Source: Anaeromicropila populeti
GTDB lineage: Bacteria > Bacillota > Clostridia > Lachnospirales > Lachnospiraceae
NCBI RefSeq assembly: GCF_900112775.1
Contig: NZ_FOYZ01000007.1
Coordinates: 111,445 to 175,444, forward strand
DNA: 64,000 nt
Reading direction: 5' to 3'
In this document: one piece after another, positions 56,277 through 64,000 of the stretch
Numbering within the stretch: the stretch's first letter is position 1
How the letters are laid out: the number at the start of each line of letters is the position of its first letter
Position numbers and translations under genes: made by a program
The notes under the pieces: generated by a model
What the model was told of the DNA's origin: nothing
What the model saw: the letters and a program-made list of their open reading frames with translations, nothing else
The model's database searches: none

Positions 56277-56292
56277 GACTGACCAGTCAGTC
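56277..56292. promoter_or_regulatory. probable TetR operator upstream of the RND gene
   Basis: GACTGAC-CA-GTCAGTC is a perfect 7-bp dyad with a 2-base centre, the size and style of TetR-family sites. It lies 22 bases before the pump start. A TATAAA (about 56301-56306, minus) inside the flanking repeat would put the operator just downstream of the start point; a closer TATAAT (56269-56274) overlaps the ribosome site and is unlikely to be used. Confidence 0.7.
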
Positions 56293-56307
56293 GGTTTTGT
56301 TTTATAA

Positions 56308-56405
56308 AAAGTGTGTGTTCCACATACTCCCGCGGTTCTAATCAACTATACGGAACACACACTTTGCCGCGCCTTTTGCTGTGGCTGTCTTTAGCCACAA
56401 TATTC
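56308..56405. repeat. interspersed palindromic repeat, copy A
   Basis: A 14-bp perfect inverted repeat, AAAGTGTGTGTTCC (56308-56321) and GGAACACACACTTT (56352-56365), spaced by 30 bases, then gccgcgcctt and a small hairpin GTGGCT/AGCCAC (56381-56398) followed by acaatattc. Copy B at 62482-62580 keeps the same 58-nt length and the same following hairpin. Confidence 0.85.
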
Positions 56406-56413
56406 TTTACTAA

Positions 56414-57205
56414 TCAATTTTCTCTTCTTTCTTGCCGATATACCTCGTAAAGCATAACGGCGGCTGCTACTGCTGCGTTCAGAGATTCCACCTGTCCACA
56501 CATAGGAATCCGAATCAGCTGATCGGCTTTTTCTGCGACGGCATCTGAAATACCTCTCGCTTCATTCCCTACTATAAAAGCAGCTTTTTTTGCATAGTCC
56601 ACGTTATCATACTCTTGATTTCCATTTAAATGAGTGGCATAAAAAATAACTCCTTCTAACTGGGCTTTCCTGATTGTTCCTGGAAAATCATCTACGTAGA
56701 CATGGGGAACCCGGAAAATAGAACCCATCGTGGATCGAACCACCTTCGGATTATATATATCTACAGATTCCTTACTTAAAACAATTCCTGTTACACCAGT
56801 TCCCTCTGCGGTTCGAATCATCGTACCAAAATTCCCTGGATCTCTTATATCCTCTAGAAAAAGCAGTCTACATGCAGGTTTGCTAATAAACTCTTCTATG
56901 GTACAGGATTTTACAGAACAAACCCCCATAACACCCTGAGGGGTTACGGTATCGGCTATCTCCCGAAATACTTTGTCTGTCACTACCTCATAGTCCAGTT
57001 CGTTCAGTGCTTCTTTATTGACTATTTTCCATTCCTCATGCAGCTCATCTGAAAAAAATGCCTTTCTGATTAGTCCCAGTTTCCTGGCTTCCTCAAACAT
57101 TTTTATGCCTTCCACCACAAAACTGCCTGTTTCTCGTCTTTCCTTTGCGCTTTTCAATAACTTATTAATATTTTTAATTTGAGCATTATTTGCACTGCTT
57201 ATCAT
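56414..57205 (-). CDS. SpoU/TrmH-family RNA 2'-O-methyltransferase
   Basis: Methylates ribose in rRNA or tRNA using S-adenosylmethionine. 263 residues from the ATG ending at 57205 (GGAG 6 bases upstream). N-terminal substrate-binding domain (KLLKSAKERRETGSFVVEG), then the knotted domain with LEDIRDPGNFGTMIRTAEG, VVRSTMGSIFRVP, VGNEARGI and SLNAAVAAAV. RlmB/TsnR-like; exact target not assignable. It starts right after trkA, in the same direction. Confidence 0.9.
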   Translation of the reverse strand: MISSANNAQIKNINKLLKSAKERRETGSFVVEGIKMFEEARKLGLIRKAFFSDELHEEWKIVNKEALNELDYEVVTDKVFREIADTVTPQGVMGVCSVKSCTIEEFISKPACRLLFLEDIRDPGNFGTMIRTAEGTGVTGIVLSKESVDIYNPKVVRSTMGSIFRVPHVYVDDFPGTIRKAQLEGVIFYATHLNGNQEYDNVDYAKKAAFIVGNEARGISDAVAEKADQLIRIPMCGQVESLNAAVAAAVMLYEVYRQERREN

Positions 57206-57217
57206 ACTTAACTCCAA

Positions 57218-57883
57218 TTACTTTTCCATTTTACTCTTAAAACGGTTCAGTACTTCATTTTCACCAATTACTACTAATGTATCATTTTTAGAAATCACTT
57301 TTTCTGCTGACGGATTAATATCTAAAGTATTCCCTTTTTTCACACCTATTACATTAATTTTATACTTAGCACGTATATTTAATTCCATTAGGTTGTGACC
57401 ATCCCATTCCTCTAATGCATCTATTTCCATTAGGCTAAATGTAGAAGAAAGCTCTACCGCGTTAAAAAAGTTACCCATTACCAAATTATGTGCAATGCGT
57501 ACTCCTGTCTCCTTCTCTGGAAAAACAACTGCATCCGCGCCAACCTTCTTTAATATTTTAGCATGTAGTTCATTTTGTGCTTTAGCCAAAACGTATGGAA
57601 TCCCTAACTCCTTTGCCAGAATTGTTACCATAACGCTTGCTTCTAAATTCTGTCCAATGGCAACAACTGCCCCATCAAAATTACTAATTCCCAGACTCTC
57701 CATTGTCTCACTGTCTGTAACATCTGCTTTTACTGCATAAGTCACAATGTCTGCCATTTCTTGAATTTTTTCCTGTGTATCATCTACTACCAGCACCTCA
57801 CAGCCGCTTTCCGCTAAAGTAACTGCTACGCTTCTACCAAATCTTCCAAGTCCAAATACAACAAATTCTTTCTTACTCATCAT
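57218..57883 (-). CDS. potassium-uptake regulatory subunit TrkA/KtrA (RCK)
   Basis: Cytosolic nucleotide-gating ring subunit for the TrkH/KtrB-type channel. About 221 residues: Rossmann TrkA_N domain with FGLGRFGRSVA (about 6-16) and DDTQEKI, then a TrkA_C domain from about 140. Either of two adjacent ATG codons after GAGAAGGATA could be the start. Single RCK unit as in KtrA, not the double unit of E. coli TrkA. Partner trkH lies 20 bases upstream. Confidence 0.93.
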   Translation of the reverse strand: MMSKKEFVVFGLGRFGRSVAVTLAESGCEVLVVDDTQEKIQEMADIVTYAVKADVTDSETMESLGISNFDGAVVAIGQNLEASVMVTILAKELGIPYVLAKAQNELHAKILKKVGADAVVFPEKETGVRIAHNLVMGNFFNAVELSSTFSLMEIDALEEWDGHNLMELNIRAKYKINVIGVKKGNTLDINPSAEKVISKNDTLVVIGENEVLNRFKSKMEK

Positions 57884-57903
57884 TATCCTTCTCTCTTCCA
57901 AAA

Positions 57904-59277
57904 TTAGCCAACTATAATTCTTTCCTCTGGCAGTCTAACCATCTTAGGTTTTGACTTCTTCACATTAAATGTCAACATCATAGTAATAGGACCAACCCTT
58001 CCTATATACATGGTAGCTATAATAATAAGCTTACCTAGCGTTGACAGCCTTCCCGTTAACCCTCTGGTCAATCCAACCGTTGCAATTGCAGAAGTTGCTT
58101 CAAAAAGAGTATCTAAGAAATCAGCCTTTTCGACAATTAACAAGAGCATAGTGGAAAGCATAAGCCATCCAATAAAAATTATAACTACAGCAAGCGCTTT
58201 ACGTATATATTCTGCACGTATTTTGCGGTGAAAAATCTCTGTATCTTCCTTTCCCCTTATAATGCTCATTGCAGTAAGGAGTAAAATACCAACGGTTACT
58301 GTCTTTACACCACCAGCAGTACCAGACGGTGAACCACCTACAAACATTAAAAGCATAAATAGCAGGTTACTGGAGTTTGTAAAGTTTTCTTGCGGAATTG
58401 TTAGAAATCCTGCTGTCCTGGTTGTTACAGACTGGAACATTGCTGCCATTCCCTTTTCCCACCAAGGAAACCTTCCAATTGTATTAGGATTATTCCATTC
58501 AAAAATTAAAATAAATACAGTACCAGTTAAAATAAGAATTGCTGTAATACACAATGCCAGTTTTGAGTGTAGTTGAAACTTCCGGAGTATTCCTCTGATT
58601 CCTATTTTATCCTTCTCTTTCATCTTGAATATCCGTATTACATCCCACCAAACTGGGAACCCTATACCACCTATTACAATCAATGCCATCGTTACTACAT
58701 TAATCAAAACATTCCGACAGTATGGTACAAAACTGGATGGTCCCACCAAATCAATTCCGGCATTACAAAAAGCAGAAATTGAAGTAAAAACAGATACAGC
58801 AATTCCTTTTATAAGTCCGTGCTCTGGAATAAACTGAAAGGAATATAAAAGGGCTCCTGCTAACTGTACAATAACTGTTCCTTTCATAACCCGCATGGTG
58901 AGCTTAACCAAGCCTCTTAAGGTATCCAGATTATACGCATCCTGAATTAATAAACGATCCTTTAAAGTAATTCTTTTCCCCATTATGAGAAACATGGACG
59001 TAGTAAAGGTTACTACACCAAGACCACCAAACTCCATTAATATAGCAATAATTATTTTTCCAAACACACTCCAATGGTCTGCGGTTACAACTGTTGTTAA
59101 TCCCGTCACACAAATAGCAGTTGTTGTTGTAAACATAGCATCAACCAAATTGGTTCCCTGCCCACTATTAGATGAAATAGGCAGCATCAGCAAAATGGTT
59201 CCTGCCAAAATTGCAACAAAAAAACCAATTGCAATGGTTTGCGTTGTCGTAAAAATACTTTTTTTCACCCGAAACAC
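57904..59277 (-). CDS. potassium uptake protein TrkH/KtrB
   Basis: Pore-forming subunit for K+ (or Na+-linked K+) uptake. 457 residues with four membrane-pore-membrane repeats; the selectivity-filter loops are visible as TTTAICVTGLTT, SAFCNAGID, TTRTAGF and ATVGLTRGL, and GGSPSGTAGGVKT is the conserved third-pore extension. Start MFRVKKSIFTTTQ. Paired with the downstream RCK gene. Confidence 0.93.
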   Translation of the reverse strand: MFRVKKSIFTTTQTIAIGFFVAILAGTILLMLPISSNSGQGTNLVDAMFTTTTAICVTGLTTVVTADHWSVFGKIIIAILMEFGGLGVVTFTTSMFLIMGKRITLKDRLLIQDAYNLDTLRGLVKLTMRVMKGTVIVQLAGALLYSFQFIPEHGLIKGIAVSVFTSISAFCNAGIDLVGPSSFVPYCRNVLINVVTMALIVIGGIGFPVWWDVIRIFKMKEKDKIGIRGILRKFQLHSKLALCITAILILTGTVFILIFEWNNPNTIGRFPWWEKGMAAMFQSVTTRTAGFLTIPQENFTNSSNLLFMLLMFVGGSPSGTAGGVKTVTVGILLLTAMSIIRGKEDTEIFHRKIRAEYIRKALAVVIIFIGWLMLSTMLLLIVEKADFLDTLFEATSAIATVGLTRGLTGRLSTLGKLIIIATMYIGRVGPITMMLTFNVKKSKPKMVRLPEERIIVG

Positions 59278-59299
59278 TTTTTTCTCCTCCCAACCAATA

Positions 59300-60373
59300 C
59301 TATGCTTCTTGCATTTTGCTCAGCTTAGCTGCTTGGTCTGCGGCAGTTAAGTTGTCAATTATTTCTGATAAATCGCCATTCAGAACTTCTTCCAGTCTGT
59401 GGGAAGTAAACTTGATTCTATGATCCGTTACGCGCCCTTGTGGGAAGTTGTACGTTCTTATTTTTTCAGAGCGATCCCCTGTACCAACCTGACTCCGTCT
59501 TGCCTCTGCCTCTGCATCGTGTGCCTTCTGTTGTTCCATTTCATATAATCTGGAGCGCAATACTTTAAGTGCCTTATCTTTATTCTTAAGCTGTGACTTT
59601 TCGTCCTGGCATGAAATTACGATTCCGGTTGGAATATGAGTCAATCGTACCGCTGAATCAGTTGTATTGACACACTGTCCTCCATTTCCAGAAGCACGGA
59701 AAACATCGAATTTACAATCATTCATGTCCAGCTGTACATCTACCTCTTCTGCCTCTGGCATAATAGCCACAGTTGCTGTTGAAGTATGAATCCTGCCGCC
59801 TGATTCCGTAACTGGAATACGCTGTACACGATGTACACCACTTTCATACTTCAGCTTAGAGTAAGCCCCTGCTCCATTGATCATAAAAATAACTTCTTTA
59901 AAACCACCAATTCCATTTTCATTTAAATTCATCATATCAACCTTCCAACGGTTGCCTTCTGCATACATGGAATACATTCGGAACAGCTCAGCTGCAAATA
60001 AGGCAGCTTCATCTCCTCCTGCTCCACCACGTATTTCAACAATAACATTTTTTTCATCATTGGGATCCTTCGGAAGCAGCAATATTTTAATTTCCTGTTC
60101 TAAGGTAACTACTTTTTCCTTACATTCTGCAAGTTCTTCCTTCGCCAGTTCCCTTAATTCCTCGTCACTTTCCTCATTCAGCATTACCAGGCTTTCTTCA
60201 ATTCCATCTTTTGCCGCTTTGTACTCCAGATATTTTTCTACAATAGGGCTTAAATCGGTCTGTTCCTTCATTAATCTGCGAAATCGCTCCTGATCGTTAA
60301 CTACTGTAGGTTCATTTAATTCATTCAAAATTTCCTGATGTCTTTGAACAATATCCTCTAATTTATCAAACAT
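59300..60373 (-). CDS. prfA: peptide chain release factor 1
   Basis: Recognises UAA/UAG and releases the finished protein. 357 residues. The tripeptide anticodon PVT is at 187-189 (RIPVTESGG), and GGQ at 231-233 in [13 protein letters not shown]; the residue after GGQ is Cys where many bacteria have His. PVT rather than SPF separates it from RF2. Directly follows prmC, its modifying enzyme. Confidence 0.97.
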   Translation of the reverse strand: MFDKLEDIVQRHQEILNELNEPTVVNDQERFRRLMKEQTDLSPIVEKYLEYKAAKDGIEESLVMLNEESDEELRELAKEELAECKEKVVTLEQEIKILLLPKDPNDEKNVIVEIRGGAGGDEAALFAAELFRMYSMYAEGNRWKVDMMNLNENGIGGFKEVIFMINGAGAYSKLKYESGVHRVQRIPVTESGGRIHTSTATVAIMPEAEEVDVQLDMNDCKFDVFRASGNGGQCVNTTDSAVRLTHIPTGIVISCQDEKSQLKNKDKALKVLRSRLYEMEQQKAHDAEAEARRSQVGTGDRSEKIRTYNFPQGRVTDHRIKFTSHRLEEVLNGDLSEIIDNLTAADQAAKLSKMQEA

Positions 60374-60395
60374 GCTAATTCTCCTCTTATTTCAT

Positions 60396-61226
60396 TTATC
60401 TCAAAAAACCAAAAACAACCCTGTCTAAGGAAGCTAAATCCCCAATGACCGAAACCCTTTCAAATCCAGACTCTTCCAATATATTTTTAACAGCCCTGCC
60501 TTGATTATAACCAATTTCAAAAAATATCATGCCGCCCTGCTTCAGATAGCCTGGTGCTTCCTTGGCTATCCTTCTATAATAATATAACCCATCTTCCTTT
60601 CCGTCAAGTGCCAACAAAGGTTCATGTTCCTTTACCTCTGGCATTAATGTGGATATCACATCTGTCTCTATATAGGGCGGATTAGCCACAATCAAGTCAA
60701 ATTTTTCATCAACCGCCTGAAACAAATCACTTATTATAAATGTAACAGAAACCTGATTTTGCTCTGCATTTTTTTTTGCTGTCTCAAGTGCACCTGGAGA
60801 AATATCTACTCCTACAGCGTTTCCAATATCACCCATTTTCTTCAGGCTAATAATAATGCATCCCGATCCTGTGCACATGTCCAAAACATGCTTTCCACGG
60901 CAATGTTTTAAAACCTCTTCCACCAAAACTTCTGTATCCTGTCTTGGAATCAGCACTTGCTCATTCACTTGAAACACAAGTCCCATAAATTCCTGGGTAC
61001 CTATGATATATTGCAGTGGAATTCTTTCCGCTCTTTTTCTTACACACTTCTGAAACTCTTTATAGTGTACCTCTTCTGCCTCTTTTTTACAATTAAGCAA
61101 ATAGGTAACCCGGTTCATTTTTGTACAATAAGAAAACAGGTACCAGGCATCTAGTGCTGCCTCTTCAATTCCTGCATCTGTCAGACAGTCTGTACCTTCC
61201 TTCAAAATCTCTTCATAAATTTTCAT
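60396..61226 (-). CDS. prmC: release-factor glutamine methyltransferase
   Basis: Methylates the Gln of the GGQ motif in release factors. 276 residues: N-terminal helical substrate domain, SAM motif VLDMCTGSGCIIISL (about 114-128) and the catalytic ANPPYIE (about 182-188). Spacing to prfA is 22 bases and to the DUF1385 gene 15 bases, so the three form one operon. Confidence 0.95.
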   Translation of the reverse strand: MKIYEEILKEGTDCLTDAGIEEAALDAWYLFSYCTKMNRVTYLLNCKKEAEEVHYKEFQKCVRKRAERIPLQYIIGTQEFMGLVFQVNEQVLIPRQDTEVLVEEVLKHCRGKHVLDMCTGSGCIIISLKKMGDIGNAVGVDISPGALETAKKNAEQNQVSVTFIISDLFQAVDEKFDLIVANPPYIETDVISTLMPEVKEHEPLLALDGKEDGLYYYRRIAKEAPGYLKQGGMIFFEIGYNQGRAVKNILEESGFERVSVIGDLASLDRVVFGFLR

Positions 61227-61241
61227 ACTTCATAATTCTTT

Positions 61242-62366
61242 CTATTCTTGCTTTTCAGCATCAAAAAAGCGATCCAGTGCCATCAGAATTTCGTCTTCTT
61301 CCTCTTCAATCTCATCTGGTTTTGGTTCCATGTAGCCTGCTTTTAACACTGCCTTCTTTTCTGCTTCAAGATCACTTTTTTCATTTTTTTTATCAGCTGC
61401 TTTTTTCTTACCATGACTTATTTTCTTATTGCTTTTTGTCTTAGGAAATTCCTTTTCCAAAAAACTTTTCCAATCAAATACACCCTCAACTGATGCTATG
61501 GCCACTTCAATCATAGAATCATCTGGTTCTCTTGTAGTAAGATTTTGCAGCCATAATCCTGGCTTACTCAAAACAGTCATAAACTTCGACTCGTTCTTTC
61601 CTGCCAGCCGTATAAATTCATATGATACGCCTGCAATTACTGGAACTAATATAATACGCATTAAAAACCTCAGCCACATCTGCTCTACTTGAATACACGT
61701 AAAAAATATAATGCTAAAAAACATAACATATAGTAAAAAGCTAGTTCCACAACGCTTATGCTGTTTAGATTGTTTTCTTACGTTTTTAACAGTCAGCTCG
61801 TAGCCCTGTTCCAGACAGTTTATTGTTTTATGCTCTGCTCCATGATACATAAACACTCTTTTTATGTCATTCATTCTGGATATTATTACAATATATGCAA
61901 TAAAGATTGTGAGCCTCATAATTCCTTCTACTACTGCCAGAAGTAATTCTGACTGAATCTGCTTTTCTAAAATGCTGGCTATAAAAAATGGAAGAATCAT
62001 AAACAACCCCACTGCAAAGCAAATAGCGATTACTATGGTAATTCCCATTATAACAGCTTCCGCTTTCTCCTTAAACACTTTCCCCAGTGCTTTGTCCAGC
62101 TTACTTTCTTTTACTTCCTCTTCTTCAAAATAGCCTGCTGACACTGTCAACGTTTTCATCCCTACTGCCATTGACTCAATAAATGCCACAACGCCCCTTA
62201 AAATAGGCATTCCAAGAAATTTATACTTCTTTGTGGCACTAACATACTGATTCTTCTCTACTACTATTTCGTTATTTGGTTTTCGGATAGCAACGGCATA
62301 TTCATCCTTATTTTTCATCATAACGCCTTCAATTACTGCTTGTCCCCCAATGCCAGACGGTTTCAT
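61242..62366 (-). CDS. DUF1385 membrane protein with charged C-terminal extension
   Basis: 374 residues. Start GIGGQAVIEGVMMKN is the family signature; about four membrane helices follow (105-160 and 205-260), with YHGAEHKTINCLEQG and KRCGTSFLLYV between. The last 75 residues are very rich in Lys and Glu and probably disordered. Role unknown; the gene is almost always beside rpmE, prmC and prfA in Clostridia. GTGAGGAA precedes the ATG. Confidence 0.9.
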   Translation of the reverse strand: MKPSGIGGQAVIEGVMMKNKDEYAVAIRKPNNEIVVEKNQYVSATKKYKFLGMPILRGVVAFIESMAVGMKTLTVSAGYFEEEEVKESKLDKALGKVFKEKAEAVIMGITIVIAICFAVGLFMILPFFIASILEKQIQSELLLAVVEGIMRLTIFIAYIVIISRMNDIKRVFMYHGAEHKTINCLEQGYELTVKNVRKQSKQHKRCGTSFLLYVMFFSIIFFTCIQVEQMWLRFLMRIILVPVIAGVSYEFIRLAGKNESKFMTVLSKPGLWLQNLTTREPDDSMIEVAIASVEGVFDWKSFLEKEFPKTKSNKKISHGKKKAADKKNEKSDLEAEKKAVLKAGYMEPKPDEIEEEEDEILMALDRFFDAEKQE

Positions 62367-62446
62367 TTCCTCACCACTTTCTTAACTTCTATTGTCAGAT
62401 TATCTTTATCTTACCAAACTTAGCCTTACATTACAATAATATCTTA

Positions 62447-62475
62447 ATTATATCGCATCCTTTTATTCTTCGCAA
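62447..62475 (-). promoter_or_regulatory. promoter of the DUF1385-prmC-prfA operon
   Basis: Minus strand TTGCGA (62470-62475), 17 bases, TATAAT (62447-62452). It lies next to repeat copy B. Confidence 0.75.
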
Positions 62476-62481
62476 CAGAAC

Positions 62482-62593
62482 AAAGTGTGTGTTCCACACA
62501 CTCTCGCGATTTCAATCAACTATAAGGAACACACACTTTGCCGCGCCTTGTGGGTGTGGCTGTCCTTTAGCCACAATATTCCTTGCCCACAAG
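62482..62593. repeat. interspersed palindromic repeat, copy B, with nested hairpin
   Basis: Inverted arms AAAGTGTGTGTTCC (62482-62495) and GGAACACACACTTT (62526-62539), 58 bases overall as in copy A, then gccgcgcctt and GTGGCT/AGCCAC (62556-62561 with 62569-62574). Here the small hairpin sits inside a further stem CTTGTGGG/CCCACAAG (62547-62554 with 62586-62593). Confidence 0.85.
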
Positions 62594-62606
62594 TGCGCAG
62601 CATCCT

Positions 62607-62633
62607 GCACCCTGTTTTTTAGGGTGCTTTTTT
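62607..62633 (+). terminator. terminator-like hairpin downstream of repeat copy B
   Basis: GCACCCT (62607-62613) pairs with AGGGTGC (62621-62627) and is followed by six T on the plus strand. No plus-strand gene precedes it, so it may belong to a transcript made from the repeat or be a relic. Confidence 0.5.
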
Positions 62634-62672
62634 ATGTAATAGGATATGCGGAGCAATTTCCTATTACATAAA
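62631..62672. repeat. 14-bp perfect inverted repeat
   Basis: TTTATGTAATAGGA (62631-62644) and TCCTATTACATAAA (62659-62672) with a 14-base loop. It overlaps the T-tracts of the hairpins on both sides. Confidence 0.75.
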
Positions 62673-62702
62673 AATAGGTTGAGATTTATTAACCTCAACC
62701 TA
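62667..62702 (-). terminator. intrinsic terminator of rpmE
   Basis: Minus strand TAGGTTGAG (62702-62694) pairs with CTCAACCTA (62683-62675), then TTTTTATG. Confidence 0.85.
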
Positions 62703-62714
62703 CATTTAATTCGA

Positions 62715-62924
62715 CTAATTATCCTGCTTAATTCCATATCTACGATTAAATTTATCAATAGCTCCACGCGCAGCAGCAGCTTTTTGTTGACCTGTATAGA
62801 AAGGATGGCACTTAGAACAAATTTCTACGTGAATATCTTCTTTCGTTGAACCTGTAACGTATTCATTTCCACAGTTACAAATAACCTTTGCTTGATAATA
62901 ATTAGGATGGATTCCTTCTCTCAT
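62715..62924 (-). CDS. rpmE: 50S ribosomal protein L31, zinc-binding type
   Basis: 69 residues from the ATG ending at 62924, with the family start [10 protein letters not shown] and AGAGGTGA upstream; a longer frame adds 11 unrelated residues. CNCG and CSKC form the zinc site of the Cys+ (type A) L31, a form that can release zinc in starvation. The C-terminus [12 protein letters not shown] is typical. It has its own promoter and terminator. Confidence 0.95.
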   Translation of the reverse strand: MREGIHPNYYQAKVICNCGNEYVTGSTKEDIHVEICSKCHPFYTGQQKAAAARGAIDKFNRRYGIKQDN

Positions 62925-62946
62925 ACTTTCACCTCTTCTTATATTT

Positions 62947-62962
62947 ATCGGTTCCAACCGAT
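62947..62962 (-). promoter_or_regulatory. hairpin in the rpmE 5' leader (possible L31 leader element)
   Basis: ATCGGTT-CC-AACCGAT is a perfect 7-bp dyad in the approximately 75-base leader, 23 bases before the start codon. Ribosomal protein leaders for L31 are known in Firmicutes; I cannot tell from memory whether this one fits that motif. Confidence 0.45.
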
Positions 62963-63006
62963 CATATCATATGATTTCTCTTGTATCATATAAATAGCTT
63001 TTTAAT

Positions 63007-63035
63007 TATAGCATAGGAGAAATTTATATGCAACA
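63007..63035 (-). promoter_or_regulatory. rpmE promoter
   Basis: Minus strand TTGCAT (63030-63035), 17 bases, TATAAT (63007-63012), with an extended -10 TG. It lies just beyond the rho stop codon. Confidence 0.8.
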
Positions 63036-63043
63036 CCCTTTTT

Positions 63044-64000
63044 CTATATCAATTTAATTTTTTTCACCATATCAATAAATTCATTATTATTCTTTGTTTT
63101 CACAAACAAATCTATAATTTTTTCAACCGCATCATCAGATTTCATACTATTTAATGCTTTTCGCATCAAATAATTAGCCTCCAGTTCATTTTGGTTCAAG
63201 AGCAAATCGTCACGCCTTGTACTGGATTTTGGCAAATCAATGGCAGGAAAAATTCTTCTCTCTGATAAATTACGATCTAGAACTAATTCCATATTTCCTG
63301 TACCCTTAAATTCCTCAAATACTACATCATCCATTCTGCTTCCTGTGTCTACCAATGCTGTTGCCAGCACAGTCAGGCTTCCACCTTCACGCATACACCG
63401 GGCAGCGCCAAAAAACTTCTTCGGCATATGAAGGGCAGCTGGATCCAAACCTCCTGACAACGTTCTTCCACTAGACTGAACTGTCAGATTATATGCTCTT
63501 GCAAGTCTTGTTATACTATCCAGCAGAATAACCACATCCTTCTGATGCTCTACAAGACGTCTTGCTCTTTCAATTACCATTTCAGAAACACGCTTATGAT
63601 TCTCTGGAAGTTCGTCAAACGTAGAATAAATTACCTCTACATTTTTACCTTCAATAGATTCCTTCATATCTGTCACTTCTTCTGGTCTTTCATCTATTAG
63701 TAAAATAATCAAATACATCTCTGGATGATTCGTTGTAATCGCTTTTGCTATTTGTTTCAGCAATGTGGTTTTACCTGCCTTAGGCTGGGATACAATCATC
63801 CCTCTTTGTCCTTTTCCAATAGGGCTGATAACATCTACCATTCGAAGCCCCACACCACCGCCTGCATATTCAAGATGTATTCTTTGATTAGGATAAATCG
63901 GCGTTAAATCTTCAAACTTTTTTCTTCTGAGAGCTTCACCAGGATGAAAACCGTTTACTGACTTCACATAAAGTAAAGCGCTGAATTTTTCATTTTGGTT
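63044..64000 (-). CDS. rho: transcription termination factor Rho, C-terminal part (cut by window edge)
   Basis: RNA-dependent ATPase that ends transcription. The frame is open to the right edge (before the first in-frame GTG it reads [10 protein letters not shown]), so the N-terminus lies outside. Visible are [10 protein letters not shown], Walker [13 protein letters not shown], Walker [17 protein letters not shown], the Q/R-loop region [10 protein letters not shown] and the C-terminal [10 protein letters not shown] and RRDDLLL. About 318 residues are present; Clostridial Rho often has a long N-terminal insertion, which cannot be checked here. Confidence 0.97.
   Translation of the reverse strand, partial: NQNEKFSALLYVKSVNGFHPGEALRRKKFEDLTPIYPNQRIHLEYAGGGVGLRMVDVISPIGKGQRGMIVSQPKAGKTTLLKQIAKAITTNHPEMYLIILLIDERPEEVTDMKESIEGKNVEVIYSTFDELPENHKRVSEMVIERARRLVEHQKDVVILLDSITRLARAYNLTVQSSGRTLSGGLDPAALHMPKKFFGAARCMREGGSLTVLATALVDTGSRMDDVVFEEFKGTGNMELVLDRNLSERRIFPAIDLPKSSTRRDDLLLNQNELEANYLMRKALNSMKSDDAVEKIIDLFVKTKNNNEFIDMVKKIKLI

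Overview
The window is a stretch of a low-G+C Gram-positive chromosome, most likely an anaerobic, fibre-degrading member of the Clostridia and probably Lachnospiraceae; genus and species cannot be fixed from what is visible. The placement rests on gene order (uvrC-hprK-glcK-murB-rapZ-whiA-HPr; dnaE-pfkA; rho-rpmE-DUF1385-prmC-prfA), strong purine-rich Shine-Dalgarno sites, a tryptophan T-box, single-membrane transport systems, and a secreted beta-mannanase next to a GH94 cellobiose phosphorylase. No rRNA, tRNA, CRISPR array, integrase or complete insertion sequence was seen.

Layout. 1-1.3 kb: 5' part of trpE (minus) with its T-box leader. 1.4-5.3 kb (plus): L,D-transpeptidase, ammonium transporter plus PII protein, and a membrane-anchored protein built of 11-residue repeats. 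5.3-12.4 kb (minus): ABC exporter, pfkA, dnaE, CpXC protein. 12.6-13.5 kb: lipoprotein. 13.5-23.4 kb (minus): a Crh-like HPr protein, whiA, rapZ, murB, glcK, hprK, uvrC, a HAD phosphatase and ftsH. 23.5 kb: pyrG (plus). 25.2-29.7 kb (minus): accessory block with an ATPase/TOPRIM gene pair that looks like a phage-defence system, an ArAE-type membrane protein and a DUF4143 ATPase. 29.9-36.8 kb (minus): modular mannanase and cellobiose phosphorylase. 37.1-41.4 kb (plus): uracil permease, a second PII/Amt pair and a membrane protein of unknown function. 41.5-50 kb (minus): asd, a PPi-type phosphofructokinase, dus, coaX, two small proteins, birA, citrate synthase and argF. 50.1-56.3 kb (minus): SPFH/NfeD pair, then an RND pump with its TetR regulator. 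56.4-64 kb (minus): rRNA/tRNA methyltransferase, TrkA/TrkH potassium uptake, prfA, prmC, DUF1385 protein, rpmE and the end of rho.

Themes. (i) Carbon control: hprK, rapZ, glcK and an HPr paralogue whose phospho-accepting His15 is Glu but whose Ser46 is kept. (ii) Nitrogen: two Amt/PII pairs in opposite gene order, each with a short hairpin-T-tract leader placed directly behind a strong promoter or between the genes, suggesting attenuation control. (iii) Plant polysaccharide use: secreted GH26 mannanase carrying several binding modules, intracellular GH94, and both ATP-type and PPi-type phosphofructokinases.

The most unusual items are the ATPase/TOPRIM pair (25.3-27.4 kb), the RND transporter with an approximately 290-residue coiled-coil insertion, the Glu15 HPr, the three nitrogen leaders, and a 58-nt interspersed palindrome with two near-identical copies and one partial copy. 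All functional statements come from reading motifs and context; no database search was possible.
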